From: Culturomica massiliensis
GTDB taxonomy: Bacteria > Bacteroidota > Bacteroidia > Bacteroidales > Marinifilaceae
Direction: 5' to 3'
Length of the DNA stretch: 64,000 nucleotides
Assembly (NCBI RefSeq): GCF_900091655.1
Contig: NZ_LT594621.1
Coordinates: forward strand, 3,306,532 to 3,370,531
A model generated the notes under the pieces. It was not told the origin of the DNA, ran no database searches, and saw only the letters and a program-made list of their open reading frames with translations. Both the position numbers and the translations under genes were made by a program. Shown here in pieces: positions 26,293-35,569 of the stretch. Position 1 is the stretch's first letter. Each line of letters begins with the position of its first letter.

Positions 26293-26449
26293 TTTCGTTT
26301 TTAATTAGTTGTTAGACAAAATAAATCGGTGTTGATTTATTATTATTGAGGTGTAAAAAATGGCGCCATTTTTTTGATTATAATATATAAAAAAGCAAAA
26401 AGAATGCCATTTTGTGAAAAACAAAGTGTTCTTTTTTCAATTTTTATTT

Positions 26450-27253
26450 TCAGTCGTTTTTATGACGGAAAGGGTTTAGTTTCGGTGGTTTGATGTCGAA
26501 TAGGTTGTAACTTAAAGCTAATGTCCCCCGCATGTGGAGCATTTTATAATCGAAATACTGGTTATCCGGTTTAAAAATATCTTTCATACCGCAACTGAAA
26601 CGCAGTCCGATTTCGATGCGGGAAAATAATTTTCGTTCGTATCCCAGGATAATGCCTGCATCCCAGTTATCCAGAATATCGTTGAAGTTGATATTCAGAG
26701 GTTCGTCATCTATGGCTCCGTTGTAAATACCTTCATCGGTCATCATAAAGCCTTTGTTTACCTTGATATCGAATTTCCCTTGTAAGATATAAGCGAAATA
26801 GGCACCGAATATCAACCGGTCTTTTTGATTCCTGAACGTATACTTGGCATATACCGGAATTTCCAGCATGGTGAAATTCATTCCCATTTCGGCAGATCCT
26901 GTAAACCGGGCGATGACGTCGTTTTTTTCGTCGTTGAACCGTTGGTTTTCGATTCGGGCATCGGCATCGATAGATACTTTTTTATAGGAAACTTCTGCGC
27001 CGATACCCCACCTATTTGTAATCGGAAAGCTCAGTTTTGCTCCCAGGGAGGGATAGAGTTGAGGATAGGGATTAAAAGGGCTTGGGACGTTGCTGAACGG
27101 AAAAGGTATCGCCCCTCCGATATCCGTTCCCAATTGTACTCCCAAAGCAAAACGATATTCTACATTTTGAGTTGAAGGGATCGTATCTTGTTGAGCCTGT
27201 ACTGATAAACCGATCAATAAGAATAGTATAACGATATAGGATGCTATTTTCAT
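26450..27253 (-). CDS. outer membrane beta-barrel protein
   Basis: 267 residues: signal peptide to about residue 20 (SVQAQ), then alternating amphipathic strands (FALGVQLGTDIGGA, WGIGAEVSYKKVSIDA, EIPVYAKYTFRNQKDRLIFGAYFAYILQGKF, IEIGLRFSCGMKDIF) of the PorT / OMP_b-brl_2 type. The C-terminal strand is followed by a short basic tail. It lies between two lipoprotein genes on the same strand, with gaps of 158 and 102 bases, so it may form a surface complex with them. Confidence 0.8.
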   Translation of the reverse strand: MKIASYIVILFLLIGLSVQAQQDTIPSTQNVEYRFALGVQLGTDIGGAIPFPFSNVPSPFNPYPQLYPSLGAKLSFPITNRWGIGAEVSYKKVSIDADARIENQRFNDEKNDVIARFTGSAEMGMNFTMLEIPVYAKYTFRNQKDRLIFGAYFAYILQGKFDIKVNKGFMMTDEGIYNGAIDDEPLNINFNDILDNWDAGIILGYERKLFSRIEIGLRFSCGMKDIFKPDNQYFDYKMLHMRGTLALSYNLFDIKPPKLNPFRHKND

Positions 27254-27354
27254 AATGTGCTTTTTAAGTCTGTCGGCTTAGTTGATTTTACGTTTCGGGT
27301 TTCTTTTTGTATAAAGATTATAAAACCTTTTGTGTATTATCAGTTGTAGAATAT

Positions 27355-28722
27355 TTAATAGTTTATGACGACATTGTCAGCAGTCAGCTTACTTCCGACA
27401 GCACCGATAAAAATATCTCCTTTCCGGCTGGATGTCATGACGATAGCGATGTGTGTCGGTTCGATATGGTTGTAGGCGCTGTTGTATTCGATGGGAATCG
27501 TGTACGTGTGCCAGTTTTTTAGCGTTTGGTTTTTTCCGTCGAATATGAGTTCTCCTTCCCCGAGTATTGTCAGATCCGGAACCGGTTTTTCGTGGTATTC
27601 CAGTGCGCCTTTTCCACCCCAATGTAGAATTTTTACCCAGATTCGTCCGGAATCTGTTCCGGTCAGGTTGTGAAGTTTATATTTCCCGCTTTCTTTTACA
27701 GATTGTTGTAATTGACTACCTGCTATATATTTGGCGTCGACACTGATGGATATCGGTTTTAACGTGAAGGGAATTCCGAAATGAGTCATAGCCGGCGGAT
27801 TGTTCAGGGCTGAAATTTTCATTTTGAATTTCCCGGTAAAGATAGTTCCTGCCGTAATCAGTTCTCCGATACCCAAGCTGTTCAGGTTCTGCAACCCGGT
27901 TGTCATTTCTGCTGCTTTTCCGCCATTGTACAAAACCGGTTTGGTACCTTGTACAAAACTGTTGTTAGCTGTTGCCCAGCCTAGGCCTTCTCCCGGAGTA
28001 GGATCGATATTTACACTTTTGCTTCCTTCGTTGATCCACAATTCGAAATCAGAATTTTCAATGGAAGAAACGAGTTGGATGTTCCAGGTTCTTTCATCTC
28101 CGTTTGCTGCTTTTAATGTGATGTGTTTTTCAGTATCCGAAGGTGAGGTAAACGTGAAAGAGTCTCCGTCATTATAATCCACATATTCAGCATCTTCTGT
28201 TTTAGTGAAAACAGGGGTGATGATGAGGGGCCAGCTCAGGTTCTTTTTCAAGATGATGCGGATGTTGTTCCGCCATTTGGAAACCGAAGCTTCTTCTTCC
28301 GTCAGATTTATGGACTCTAATTCTATCTCGGCATTCAGTTTATCTACCAATTTGATCTCTGCCGGATGTGGTTTTCCGCTTTCGGAGATCAGGTAAAAAT
28401 TGTGTGAGTCATATATATTCTCAAAAGTAAATTCCTTGAGATTTAATTTTTGATCATTTGCACTGATGGCGTCATCCGTCGTTTTGGAAAGACGGATATC
28501 TGTAGAAATCGTCAAGGGAAAATTTTTTCTTCCGAATTCCAGCGGAATTAAAACCACATTGTCATTGATAATTATATTTTCCCGGTCCAGTTCTATACCC
28601 GGAGAAATATTTGTAATAGCAAAAGAAATAATTTCAGCATCGTCACTCAGATCATTGACTTTCGTACACGAAGCCAGCCCCAACAATCCTGTCAATAAAA
28701 AGTAAAGAATACGCTTTTGCAT
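27355..28722 (-). CDS. surface lipoprotein with C-terminal PCMD domain
   Basis: 455 residues. Lipobox GLASC at residue 19. The N-terminal half has two Ig-like or bacterial-repeat beta domains (residues ~25-210). The C-terminal half (~215-455) has the signature of the PCMD, 'putative carbohydrate metabolism', domain: FELWINEG, GLGWATANNSFV, GKAAEMTTGL, TIFTGKFKM, and the final VMTSSRKGDIFIGAVGSKLTADNV. PCMD proteins are usually surface glycan-binding proteins; that function is inferred from family context only. First gene of the surface group. Confidence 0.8.
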   Translation of the reverse strand: MQKRILYFLLTGLLGLASCTKVNDLSDDAEIISFAITNISPGIELDRENIIINDNVVLIPLEFGRKNFPLTISTDIRLSKTTDDAISANDQKLNLKEFTFENIYDSHNFYLISESGKPHPAEIKLVDKLNAEIELESINLTEEEASVSKWRNNIRIILKKNLSWPLIITPVFTKTEDAEYVDYNDGDSFTFTSPSDTEKHITLKAANGDERTWNIQLVSSIENSDFELWINEGSKSVNIDPTPGEGLGWATANNSFVQGTKPVLYNGGKAAEMTTGLQNLNSLGIGELITAGTIFTGKFKMKISALNNPPAMTHFGIPFTLKPISISVDAKYIAGSQLQQSVKESGKYKLHNLTGTDSGRIWVKILHWGGKGALEYHEKPVPDLTILGEGELIFDGKNQTLKNWHTYTIPIEYNSAYNHIEPTHIAIVMTSSRKGDIFIGAVGSKLTADNVVINY

Positions 28723-28804
28723 AAAATTTTATTTAAATTATAATTTGTCTATGTCCGAGATTTAAATATTCAGCAAAATGAATGCCAAAAATACTTTGTC
28801 GGAT

Positions 28805-29665
28805 TTATAATTCTATTCCGGTAAATATTCGTAAGGCATAACCGATACCGAAACTGATCGCAGCAATGCCGAGACTGATGATAGCCATTTCGGAGAAACG
28901 CCGTTTAAAGCTTTCGCTACGTACAACAGCATAATAATAGTTGAAGACAGCGATAATGAGCAAGGCTCCGGAGAGGCAAACACCCAAAGCTCCGTATACG
29001 TTCGGCATAAATACGAACGGTGCTATCAATACAATAACAGTGATTATATACGCAATTCCGGTGTAAATGGATGCTTTTATTGCATTTTTTCCGTCTTTTT
29101 CTGCCCGGGTAGACAGGTATTCCGAGGCTGCCATTGAGAGTGCAGCAGCGATTCCGGTGATTCCGCCTGTAAGAGCAACCAGTCTGGGAGATTGCAGCGC
29201 AAATGTGTAACCGGCCAGGGCTCCTGTAAATTCGACTAAGGCGTCGTTCAACCCCAATACCACAGAACTCATATAATTCAACCCTTCCTCGTCGATCAGA
29301 CCGATAAGCTTGATCTCGTGTTTTTCTTCTTCCGTTGCCATCGTCTGCAGATCAACGTTGTCCCAGTTTTTGTATACATGTTGGGCGATGACTTCCCCCT
29401 TTTCCATCAGTTTGATTCCGAATGTCAGGCCGAATAAACGGGCAACCCAGACACAACGCCGGATTTTCCAACGATCGGGAGCCGGTGTACAGCCGGTGTA
29501 TTTTTCGAGCAAGCGGTAATGCTTCATCTCTTCTTCGGCTAGTTCAGAAAGAATCTGCCGGTTGTGTGCATTTTTTTGTATCCGTGACAGACGGTTGTAA
29601 ATGTGATATTCTGTAATTTCATTTACCTGAAAGGTTTTAAGTTGTTTGATTTCTTCAGAAGACAT
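28805..29665 (-). CDS. ferritin-like / VIT1-CCC1 fusion membrane protein
   Basis: 286 residues. The N-terminal ~135 residues form a rubrerythrin/ferritin-like four-helix domain with carboxylate metal ligands (ITEYHIYNRLS, LAEEEMKHYRLLEKY, MATEEEKHE). The C-terminal half is the VIT1/CCC1 transporter (GLNDALVEFTGALAGYTF, GIAAALSMAASEYLSTRAEKD) with about five membrane helices. Such fusions move Fe2+ or Mn2+ out of the cytoplasm, with the ferritin-like part sensing or delivering metal. It is separated from prs by a terminator. Confidence 0.85.
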   Translation of the reverse strand: MSSEEIKQLKTFQVNEITEYHIYNRLSRIQKNAHNRQILSELAEEEMKHYRLLEKYTGCTPAPDRWKIRRCVWVARLFGLTFGIKLMEKGEVIAQHVYKNWDNVDLQTMATEEEKHEIKLIGLIDEEGLNYMSSVVLGLNDALVEFTGALAGYTFALQSPRLVALTGGITGIAAALSMAASEYLSTRAEKDGKNAIKASIYTGIAYIITVIVLIAPFVFMPNVYGALGVCLSGALLIIAVFNYYYAVVRSESFKRRFSEMAIISLGIAAISFGIGYALRIFTGIEL

Positions 29666-29690
29666 GGTGTATTAAATTTAAGATGAAAAT

Positions 29691-29716
29691 AAAAGAGGCT
29701 TTTGACGGCCTCTTTT
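29691..29716 (-). terminator. terminator of prs
   Basis: 9-bp stem AAAAGAGGC / GCCTCTTTT; on the minus strand it ends in T-rich sequence, 54 bases after the prs stop. Confidence 0.75.
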
Positions 29717-29769
29717 AATCACTGTCGTTTAGATTAACGACATGAAATATGGTGAAGTTACTTTATTCA

Positions 29770-30708
29770 TCAAAGAATAAAATGATCACTGATGGATCTG
29801 TGTTCTAAAACGTTCCGGATGGTTTCCGCAAACATATCGGCTACAGAGATGATTTTGATCTTGGAACTTTGTTTTTTCAATGGGATGGAATCGGTGAAAA
29901 TCACTTCTTCTAAGGCCGATTTTTCGATCCTTTCATAGGCTTCACCTGAAAGAACGGCATGTGTTGCAACAGCTCTTACTGTTTTTGCACCCATTTTCTT
30001 CAGCATATCGGCTGCTTTACAGATCGTTCCGGCTGTATCGATCATATCGTCGACGATAACGACATTTTTATCTTCGACATTACCGATCACTTTCATTTCA
30101 GCCACTTCATTCGGTTTCTCCCGTGTTTTATGACAGATAACCAATCCTGAATTGAAGAATTTTGCCCATGAATTAGCCCGTTTTGAACCGCCGATGTCCG
30201 GAGAAGCAATCGCCAGATTATCCAGTTTTAAGGATTGGATATAAGGAGCCAGTACGGTTGAGCCATACAGATGATCTACCGGAATGTCAAAAAATCCCTG
30301 AATTTGGTCGGCGTGTAAATCCATTGTCATGATCCGGTCAACACCTGCTGCATGGAGCATATTGGCAACCAATTTTGCTCCGATGGCTACACGGGGCCGA
30401 TCTTTGCGGTCTTGACGGGCAAAACCGAAATACGGAATTACGGCTATGACTTTGTAGGCGGATGCCCGTTTAGCGGCATCGATCATCATAAGCAACTCCA
30501 TAAGGTTATCACTGGGCGGAAATGTGGACTGTATGATAAATACATGGTCCCCTCTCACGGTTTCGTCGTAAGCGGTTGCAAATTCCCCGTCGCTGAAATG
30601 CAATAAGGTTTTTTTACCTAATTCTAAATCGAGAGATTTAGCGATGTTGTCAGCAATATATCTGCTGTTTTCTCCGGTAAAAATCTTGACTTCGGAAAGA
30701 TCTGACAT
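29770..30708 (-). CDS. prs: ribose-phosphate pyrophosphokinase
   Basis: 312 residues. Makes PRPP from ribose 5-phosphate and ATP. The Mg-binding sequence MTMDLHADQIQGFF, the flexible loop ahead of it (YFGFARQDRKDRPR) and the PRPP-binding site VVIVDDMIDTAGTI are all present, as expected for a class I enzyme. A TACTTTTG box at 30737-30744 is a plausible -7 element. Its upstream gap holds dispersed repeat copy 2. Confidence 0.97.
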   Translation of the reverse strand: MSDLSEVKIFTGENSRYIADNIAKSLDLELGKKTLLHFSDGEFATAYDETVRGDHVFIIQSTFPPSDNLMELLMMIDAAKRASAYKVIAVIPYFGFARQDRKDRPRVAIGAKLVANMLHAAGVDRIMTMDLHADQIQGFFDIPVDHLYGSTVLAPYIQSLKLDNLAIASPDIGGSKRANSWAKFFNSGLVICHKTREKPNEVAEMKVIGNVEDKNVVIVDDMIDTAGTICKAADMLKKMGAKTVRAVATHAVLSGEAYERIEKSALEEVIFTDSIPLKKQSSKIKIISVADMFAETIRNVLEHRSISDHFIL

Positions 30709-30736
30709 ATAAATTTTGTTCTTGATTACACTACTG

Positions 30737-30744
30737 CAAAAGTA
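30737..30744 (-). promoter_or_regulatory. possible -7 element for prs
   Basis: Minus-strand TACTTTTG, 28 bases before the prs ATG; TTTCG lies about 19 bases further upstream as a weak -33 element. Confidence 0.45.
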
Positions 30745-30824
30745 TATAATTAATCGGAAATACCGAAAGATTTAATCTATAAAGCCGGGAGGAAAATTTT
30801 AGATTTTAATTTTAAGTGTGGCAC

Positions 30825-31018
30825 AGAGGTCGGTCCGATAAAAATTTATGATTTACGGTTTTTGATTGGAGTTGCAGACCGGTTTTCAGAGGGGTTTTTG
30901 ATTGATATTATAAAATTGCAGAGTCATTAAATCACAAAAAAGATGTTGAGCAAAAAATGAAAACGAATCAGGTTGAAACGGAATCGTAAATCAAAAATCA
31001 GAAATTGTAAATCAGAAA
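30825..31018 (+). repeat. dispersed intergenic repeat, copy 2
   Basis: Left end ATTTATGATTTACGGTTTTTG (from 30844), right end GAATCGTAAATCAAAAATCA followed by a second TTGTAAATC. The segment 30921-30998 aligns with the reverse complement of 37111-37188 at roughly 85% identity by eye. It fills most of the 401-base gap between the divergent prs and M20 dipeptidase genes; no gene is seen in that gap. Confidence 0.75.
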
Positions 31019-31109
31019 AAGATTGGTTTTTTGCTTTGTTCTTTAAATTACCGATAACTGGACGATTTTTTTTATCTTTACCCCAAATAACTATTTAAAC
31101 TCATAATTT

Positions 31110-32477
31110 ATGAAAGAATTACAAGGATACATTGAGAAGAACAAAGAACGTTTTTTGGAAGAATTATTTGAATTGATACGAATTCCTTCGATATCTTCGG
31201 AAGCCGAACACAAACCGGATATGTATAAATGTGCCGAGAAGTGGTGTGATATATTGTTAAAAGCCGGCGCAGACAAAGCTGAAGTGTTTGAGACGGAAGG
31301 TAATCCGGTAGCTTACGGAGAGAAAATTGTAAATCCGGCTTTACCGACGGTGTTGGTATACGCACATATGGATGTGATGCCTGTTGATCCGCTTGATTTA
31401 TGGAATACGAAGCCGTTTGAGCCGGTTGTAAAAGATGGTAAAATATGGGCCCGGGGAGCGGATGATGATAAAGGGCAGAGTTTTATGCATGCCAAGGCTT
31501 TTGAATATATGGTGCAAACCGGAAATTTGCCTTGTAATGTGAAATTTATGATAGAGGGAGAAGAAGAGATCGGTTCGCCCAGCCTGCCTAAATTTTGTCA
31601 GGAGCATAAAGATATGTTGAAGGCAGATGTTATTTTGGTTTCGGATACGAGCATGATTGCTGCGGATATACCTTCCATTACAACGGGTTTGCGGGGATTG
31701 GCCTATTGGCAGGTGGAAATGACAGGACCTTGCCGGGATTTGCATTCGGGATTGTTCGGTGGGGCTGTGGCTAATCCGATCAATGTTCTGGCTAAAATGA
31801 TTGCCCGGATGGTGGATGATAAAGGTCATATTACAATTCCCGGATTTTATAATGATGTGTTGGTTGTGAGTGCTGCCGAAAGAGCAAAAATGGCAGAAGC
31901 GCCTTTCAATCCGGAGGCTTATAAAAAAGCACTTGGTGTGGATGATGTATTCGGCGAAGAGGGATATACGACCAATGAAAGAACGGGAATTCGTCCTACA
32001 TTCGATGTTTGCGGAATTTGGGGAGGATATACCGGCGAAGGTTCAAAAACCGTATTGCCTTCTAAAGCATTCGCTAAAATAAGCTGTCGTTTGGTACCGA
32101 ATCAGGATCACGAGAAGATTGCGGTATTGTTTAAGGAGTATTTTGAATCGATAGCACCGGATTATGTGAAGGTAGAAGTAACTTCTTTGCATGGAGGACC
32201 GGCTTATGTTTGTCCGATTGATTTACCGGCTTATAAGGCAGCAGAGAAGGCGTATGCAGAAGTGTACGGAAAAAATCCGGTACCTTTCCGTTCCGGAGGC
32301 AGTATTCCTATTATTGCCGCTTTTGAACGGATTTTAGGAATCAAATCTGTATTGATGGGATTCGGTTTGGAATCGGATGCCATTCATTCTCCGAATGAAA
32401 ATTATCCGTTGGAGCAATTTTTTAACGGTATCAAGACAATTCCTCTGTTCTATAAATATTTTGCGGAACAGCATTAA
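31110..32477 (+). CDS. M20 family dipeptidase (CNDP-like)
   Basis: 455 residues. Di-zinc peptidase with the metal ligands in VYAHMDVMPVDP, GADDDKGQ and IEGEEEIGSP, plus the second-domain motifs LHSGLFGGAVANP and RSGGSIPIIAAFE. The dimerisation insert (about 190-310) is intact. No signal peptide, so a cytoplasmic dipeptide hydrolase. It is followed by a very long palindrome and by the convergent YitT gene. Confidence 0.92.
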   Translation: MKELQGYIEKNKERFLEELFELIRIPSISSEAEHKPDMYKCAEKWCDILLKAGADKAEVFETEGNPVAYGEKIVNPALPTVLVYAHMDVMPVDPLDLWNTKPFEPVVKDGKIWARGADDDKGQSFMHAKAFEYMVQTGNLPCNVKFMIEGEEEIGSPSLPKFCQEHKDMLKADVILVSDTSMIAADIPSITTGLRGLAYWQVEMTGPCRDLHSGLFGGAVANPINVLAKMIARMVDDKGHITIPGFYNDVLVVSAAERAKMAEAPFNPEAYKKALGVDDVFGEEGYTTNERTGIRPTFDVCGIWGGYTGEGSKTVLPSKAFAKISCRLVPNQDHEKIAVLFKEYFESIAPDYVKVEVTSLHGGPAYVCPIDLPAYKAAEKAYAEVYGKNPVPFRSGGSIPIIAAFERILGIKSVLMGFGLESDAIHSPNENYPLEQFFNGIKTIPLFYKYFAEQH

Positions 32478-32525
32478 TTGCCAGAATAATAAAGCCCGTT
32501 CGGTATCATCTGCTTTTTCCGGAAG

Positions 32526-32579
32526 GGTAATACACTACAATAACCGGGAAGCGCTTCCCGGTTATTGTAGTATATTACC
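32526..32579. repeat. 54-base near-perfect palindrome between convergent genes
   Basis: Positions 32534-32571 form a perfect 38-base palindrome without a loop; eight more bases on each side pair with one mismatch, giving a 27-bp arm. It lies between the dipeptidase and YitT stops, where a bidirectional terminator is expected, but it lacks a T run on either side. Confidence 0.85.
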
Positions 32580-32658
32580 GTTTCCACTTGCTGTAATTGC
32601 AGCCGTATACCACTAAAGCATCCTGTCAGGAGATACTCAAAAAAAGATTGCGGGTGAA

Positions 32659-33549
32659 TTAATTTTCCTCTTTCAAAGGTTTGAATCCATGGCCCAGGAT
32701 TTCTTTAGAATCGATTACGTTAATAAAGGCATCCGGATCGATTTCCTGTATGCGGTGTCTCAGTATCATCATTTCGCGACGGGTTAAAACCGTATAGATA
32801 ACATTCCGCTCTTCGCCCTGGTACATTCCGACGGCAGGCAATAAAGTGGCTCCCCGGTTGATATCGTTTATGATGACTTGTTTTACCATATCGACTTGTT
32901 TGGTTACAATCATCATGGTCTTGTAGACAGATCCTCCTTCCAGTACGACGTCGATAACCTTTCCTTCGATAAAGACAACGATCCAGGAATACATCGGCAG
33001 TGTCCATTCTCCGAATGCGAGGACGGTAGTCAATGTGATGGTACAATCCACTAATATGACTAATTGCCCTAAGGAAATGTGAGTGTATTTGTTCAGAATC
33101 ATAGCGATGATATCCGATCCACCGGAAGTTGCCCGGGATTTGAAAATCATCCCGATCCCGATTCCATATACGATTCCTCCGAAAATAGCAGAGAGTAGTT
33201 CCTGGTTTTCTCCCAGTAAAGCTCTGTACCCGTATATTTCGTGGATAAGACCCATAAAGAGCGGAATAGCAAAAGTGCATATAACCGTTTTAATGCCGAA
33301 TTTGGGTCCTAGGAAATAAATGCCGATCAGCAGTAATGGAATATCCATGCACAAAGCCGTTAACTCGGTACGCCATCCTAATAGATGGTGTAATACGATA
33401 GACAACCCATAAGTACCTCCCGGGGCGAACCGATTGGGTTCGGCAAATAGAACCGCTCCCAGGGCGAAAATAAAACATCCTCCTATCAACCAGGAATAAG
33501 TAACAAAAAAATCTTTAGAAAATAGTTTCTCTTTTGTAACGAAAGCCAT
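32659..33549 (-). CDS. YitT family membrane protein (DUF161/DUF2179)
   Basis: About 296 residues from the preferred ATG at 33549; a start at 33579 is also in frame, but the family begins near the charged stretch just before the first helix. Five or so membrane segments (residues ~18-180, including GIGIGMIFKSRATSGGSDIIA) are followed by a cytoplasmic DUF2179 domain (~205-285, TVLTRREMMILRHRIQEIDPDAFINV). Family function is not established. Copy 3 of the dispersed repeat lies upstream. Confidence 0.88.
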   Translation of the reverse strand: MAFVTKEKLFSKDFFVTYSWLIGGCFIFALGAVLFAEPNRFAPGGTYGLSIVLHHLLGWRTELTALCMDIPLLLIGIYFLGPKFGIKTVICTFAIPLFMGLIHEIYGYRALLGENQELLSAIFGGIVYGIGIGMIFKSRATSGGSDIIAMILNKYTHISLGQLVILVDCTITLTTVLAFGEWTLPMYSWIVVFIEGKVIDVVLEGGSVYKTMMIVTKQVDMVKQVIINDINRGATLLPAVGMYQGEERNVIYTVLTRREMMILRHRIQEIDPDAFINVIDSKEILGHGFKPLKEEN

Positions 33550-33754
33550 AACATACAACTTATAATTTGACGATGGCAAATGTATAAATTGTTTTCAGCA
33601 TTAATTTCCGTTTCTGATCGTTTGGTAATATTGTTATATTATTTATGATCAGTGTTTTATGTGTTTATGGGTGTGCATATTCATACACTTGTCGGCATAT
33701 TTATACAAAAACCTTTTTTCAATCTGAAAACGATTGAATTTTTTGATTAATAAT

Positions 33755-33952
33755 TTTTATGTACCCCAGATTTCGCGGATTTGATGATTTATGACTATGA
33801 TCCGGAGGAACGGGATCGTTTTGAAAAAATTTTAAATTGGGTATATAAGCTGGCTTGAGGAGGATTTATGATTGCACAAATCAGCTTATTGCAGATAAGG
33901 AATCAAGTTGCGGCAGAATCGTAAATCTAAGATCATAAATCAAAAATAATTA
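33755..33952 (+). repeat. dispersed intergenic repeat, copy 3 (divergent)
   Basis: The right end AATCAAGTTGCGGCAGAATC-GTAAATC (33901-33927), followed by ATCATAAATCAAAAAT, clearly matches copies 1 and 2. The left part is weaker (GATTTCGCGGATTTGATGATTTATG at 33769-33793 resembles the left part of copy 1). It sits in a 390-base gap between two minus-strand genes; the rest of that gap is AT-rich with no gene. Confidence 0.6.
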
Positions 33953-33969
33953 CATTCGGTTACAGTATA

Positions 33970-34929
33970 TCAGCGGTGTCTTTTTCGGTTTTTGAATAAT
34001 CCATGCCGGATTTGGCCCCGGTCGGGATTGATGAGTAAAGTTAAGTCGATAAAAGGAAGGATACTGATACGGGGGGCTTTATCGTATGAATTTACAAAGG
34101 TACCATCCGGTTGTGTTGTCTGTCCGATCCATTCGGATATCCGGATATAGGCTGCTTTACAGGCGGCTGAAATTCCGACCCGGGGACTGATGTAGTAAGT
34201 GAGTCTGACATTGCCTTCCAGAGCATAGTCCGAAGACAGGTCGATACTGTATAAGAGAGCGTTTAAACTATAATGGAAACGGTTGGAAAAATACGAGTCG
34301 AATTGCAGGCCTCCGTAATACAATACTTTTTTGTTCAGGATTTGCGTATGATAAAGTGAGTGAAAGTAATCGAACGGGGGAATTGTATTTTTTCCGCTGC
34401 TTAAATAAAATTCAGTTCCCAAACGGAAGCTGAGAATCTTTTCCGGTGCAGGATTAGGGCATCCCAATACCTGCGGATTTATGAGCCAGGAGAGAATCAA
34501 TTCGTGACGCATGGCTATACCGGGATCCAATTTTACAGAATCGGCAATGAGGTCTTTAAAACCTGTCGATTGAAGAATTTTTAATCCCGGCCAGGGGCAG
34601 TATAACGTATGTTCGCTGCTGAAAGAAATGCGATTGCCGTGTAGCCAGCGATGTTTGATTCCCAGGTTGGGCATAATCCACTCTTCGCCTATATGCAGCA
34701 AGAGTTCCGTCGATTTTGTCATTCCGATGCGGGAGGTATTGAAAAGACTCAATTCTGCCCCATCGCTTTTGATGATTCCGGCTGTTCCCGTATGCCAGGA
34801 AGAAGTAACCGGCTGGCCTTTGCTTTTCCCCGGAATATTCCGTTGCAGCCATTGATTTTCGTCTTTGCTTTCTTGTGCGGGAAGAGAATAAAATAAAAAA
34901 GAAAGCAGAATCGATAATATGATTTTCAT
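33970..34929 (-). CDS. hypothetical secreted protein, probable outer membrane beta-barrel
   Basis: 319 residues that I do not recognise. Signal peptide of about 18 residues (LFYSLPAQ). The rest shows strand-like alternation with many aromatic residues (MRHELILSWLINP, LSFRLGTEFYLSSG, VLYYGGLQFDSYFSNRFHYSLNALLYSID, GNVRLTYYISPRVGISAACKAAYI), compatible with a beta-barrel, and a basic C-terminal tail. Its start codon overlaps the stop of nadD (ATGA), so the two are translationally coupled; no functional link to NAD synthesis is evident. Confidence 0.6.
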   Translation of the reverse strand: MKIILSILLSFLFYSLPAQESKDENQWLQRNIPGKSKGQPVTSSWHTGTAGIIKSDGAELSLFNTSRIGMTKSTELLLHIGEEWIMPNLGIKHRWLHGNRISFSSEHTLYCPWPGLKILQSTGFKDLIADSVKLDPGIAMRHELILSWLINPQVLGCPNPAPEKILSFRLGTEFYLSSGKNTIPPFDYFHSLYHTQILNKKVLYYGGLQFDSYFSNRFHYSLNALLYSIDLSSDYALEGNVRLTYYISPRVGISAACKAAYIRISEWIGQTTQPDGTFVNSYDKAPRISILPFIDLTLLINPDRGQIRHGLFKNRKRHR

Positions 34930-35504
34930 AAAAATTGGCGGTAATATTCTAAAATTGATTTTATTGCATGTGCCGGAACGAAATCGGTTATGTCTTCGCC
35001 TTTTTCGATCTTTTCCCGGATTTCGGTGGAAGACAGCGGGAAAAGAGGAGCATCTATTTTTGTGATGTGTGTGTGTGAAATGGCCGAAATGTCAATACCG
35101 GGACGTGGATACACAAAAACCGGCCACCGGGCGGTGATTTCTTCGTGTTTTTTCCACAAATGGAAATTACGTAAGTTATCGGCTCCGATGATCAGGGCGA
35201 ATGTTTTCTCCGGATGATTTGCCGATAGTTTGTTTAATGTGTCAATTGTATAGGACGGTTTGGGCATTCCGAACTCGATGTCACATGCCTGTATATTTTT
35301 TTCTCCGGTCAAAGCGGCTTCCAGAATTTCCAAACGCTTGTTTTCTGTGAGTAAGGTATCATTTTTTTTCAATGGATTATGCGGACTGATGACGAACCAG
35401 ATTTCGTCGCATAAATGATTTATCAGCAAATATTTTGCTATCTGGATGTGCCCGTTGTGAATCGGGTTGAATGAACCGAAAAAAAGTCCTGTCATGAAAT
35501 TCAA
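34926..35504 (-). CDS. nadD: nicotinate-nucleotide adenylyltransferase
   Basis: 192 residues. Transfers AMP from ATP to NaMN, giving deamido-NAD. The nucleotidyltransferase signature FFGSFNPIHNGH (HxGH type) is at the N-terminus, and SSTEIREKI (the ISSTxxR motif) near the C-terminus. An alternative start three codons later (35495) is equally possible. It ends in a 4-base overlap with the following gene. It is separated from gmk by an opposite-strand gene. Confidence 0.95.
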   Translation of the reverse strand: MNFMTGLFFGSFNPIHNGHIQIAKYLLINHLCDEIWFVISPHNPLKKNDTLLTENKRLEILEAALTGEKNIQACDIEFGMPKPSYTIDTLNKLSANHPEKTFALIIGADNLRNFHLWKKHEEITARWPVFVYPRPGIDISAISHTHITKIDAPLFPLSSTEIREKIEKGEDITDFVPAHAIKSILEYYRQFL

Positions 35505-35569
35505 TGTTGGAATAAACGGTCAAATATATGATTTTATTATTACTTTTGCGCCCGCAAAAAAAAATTGAT

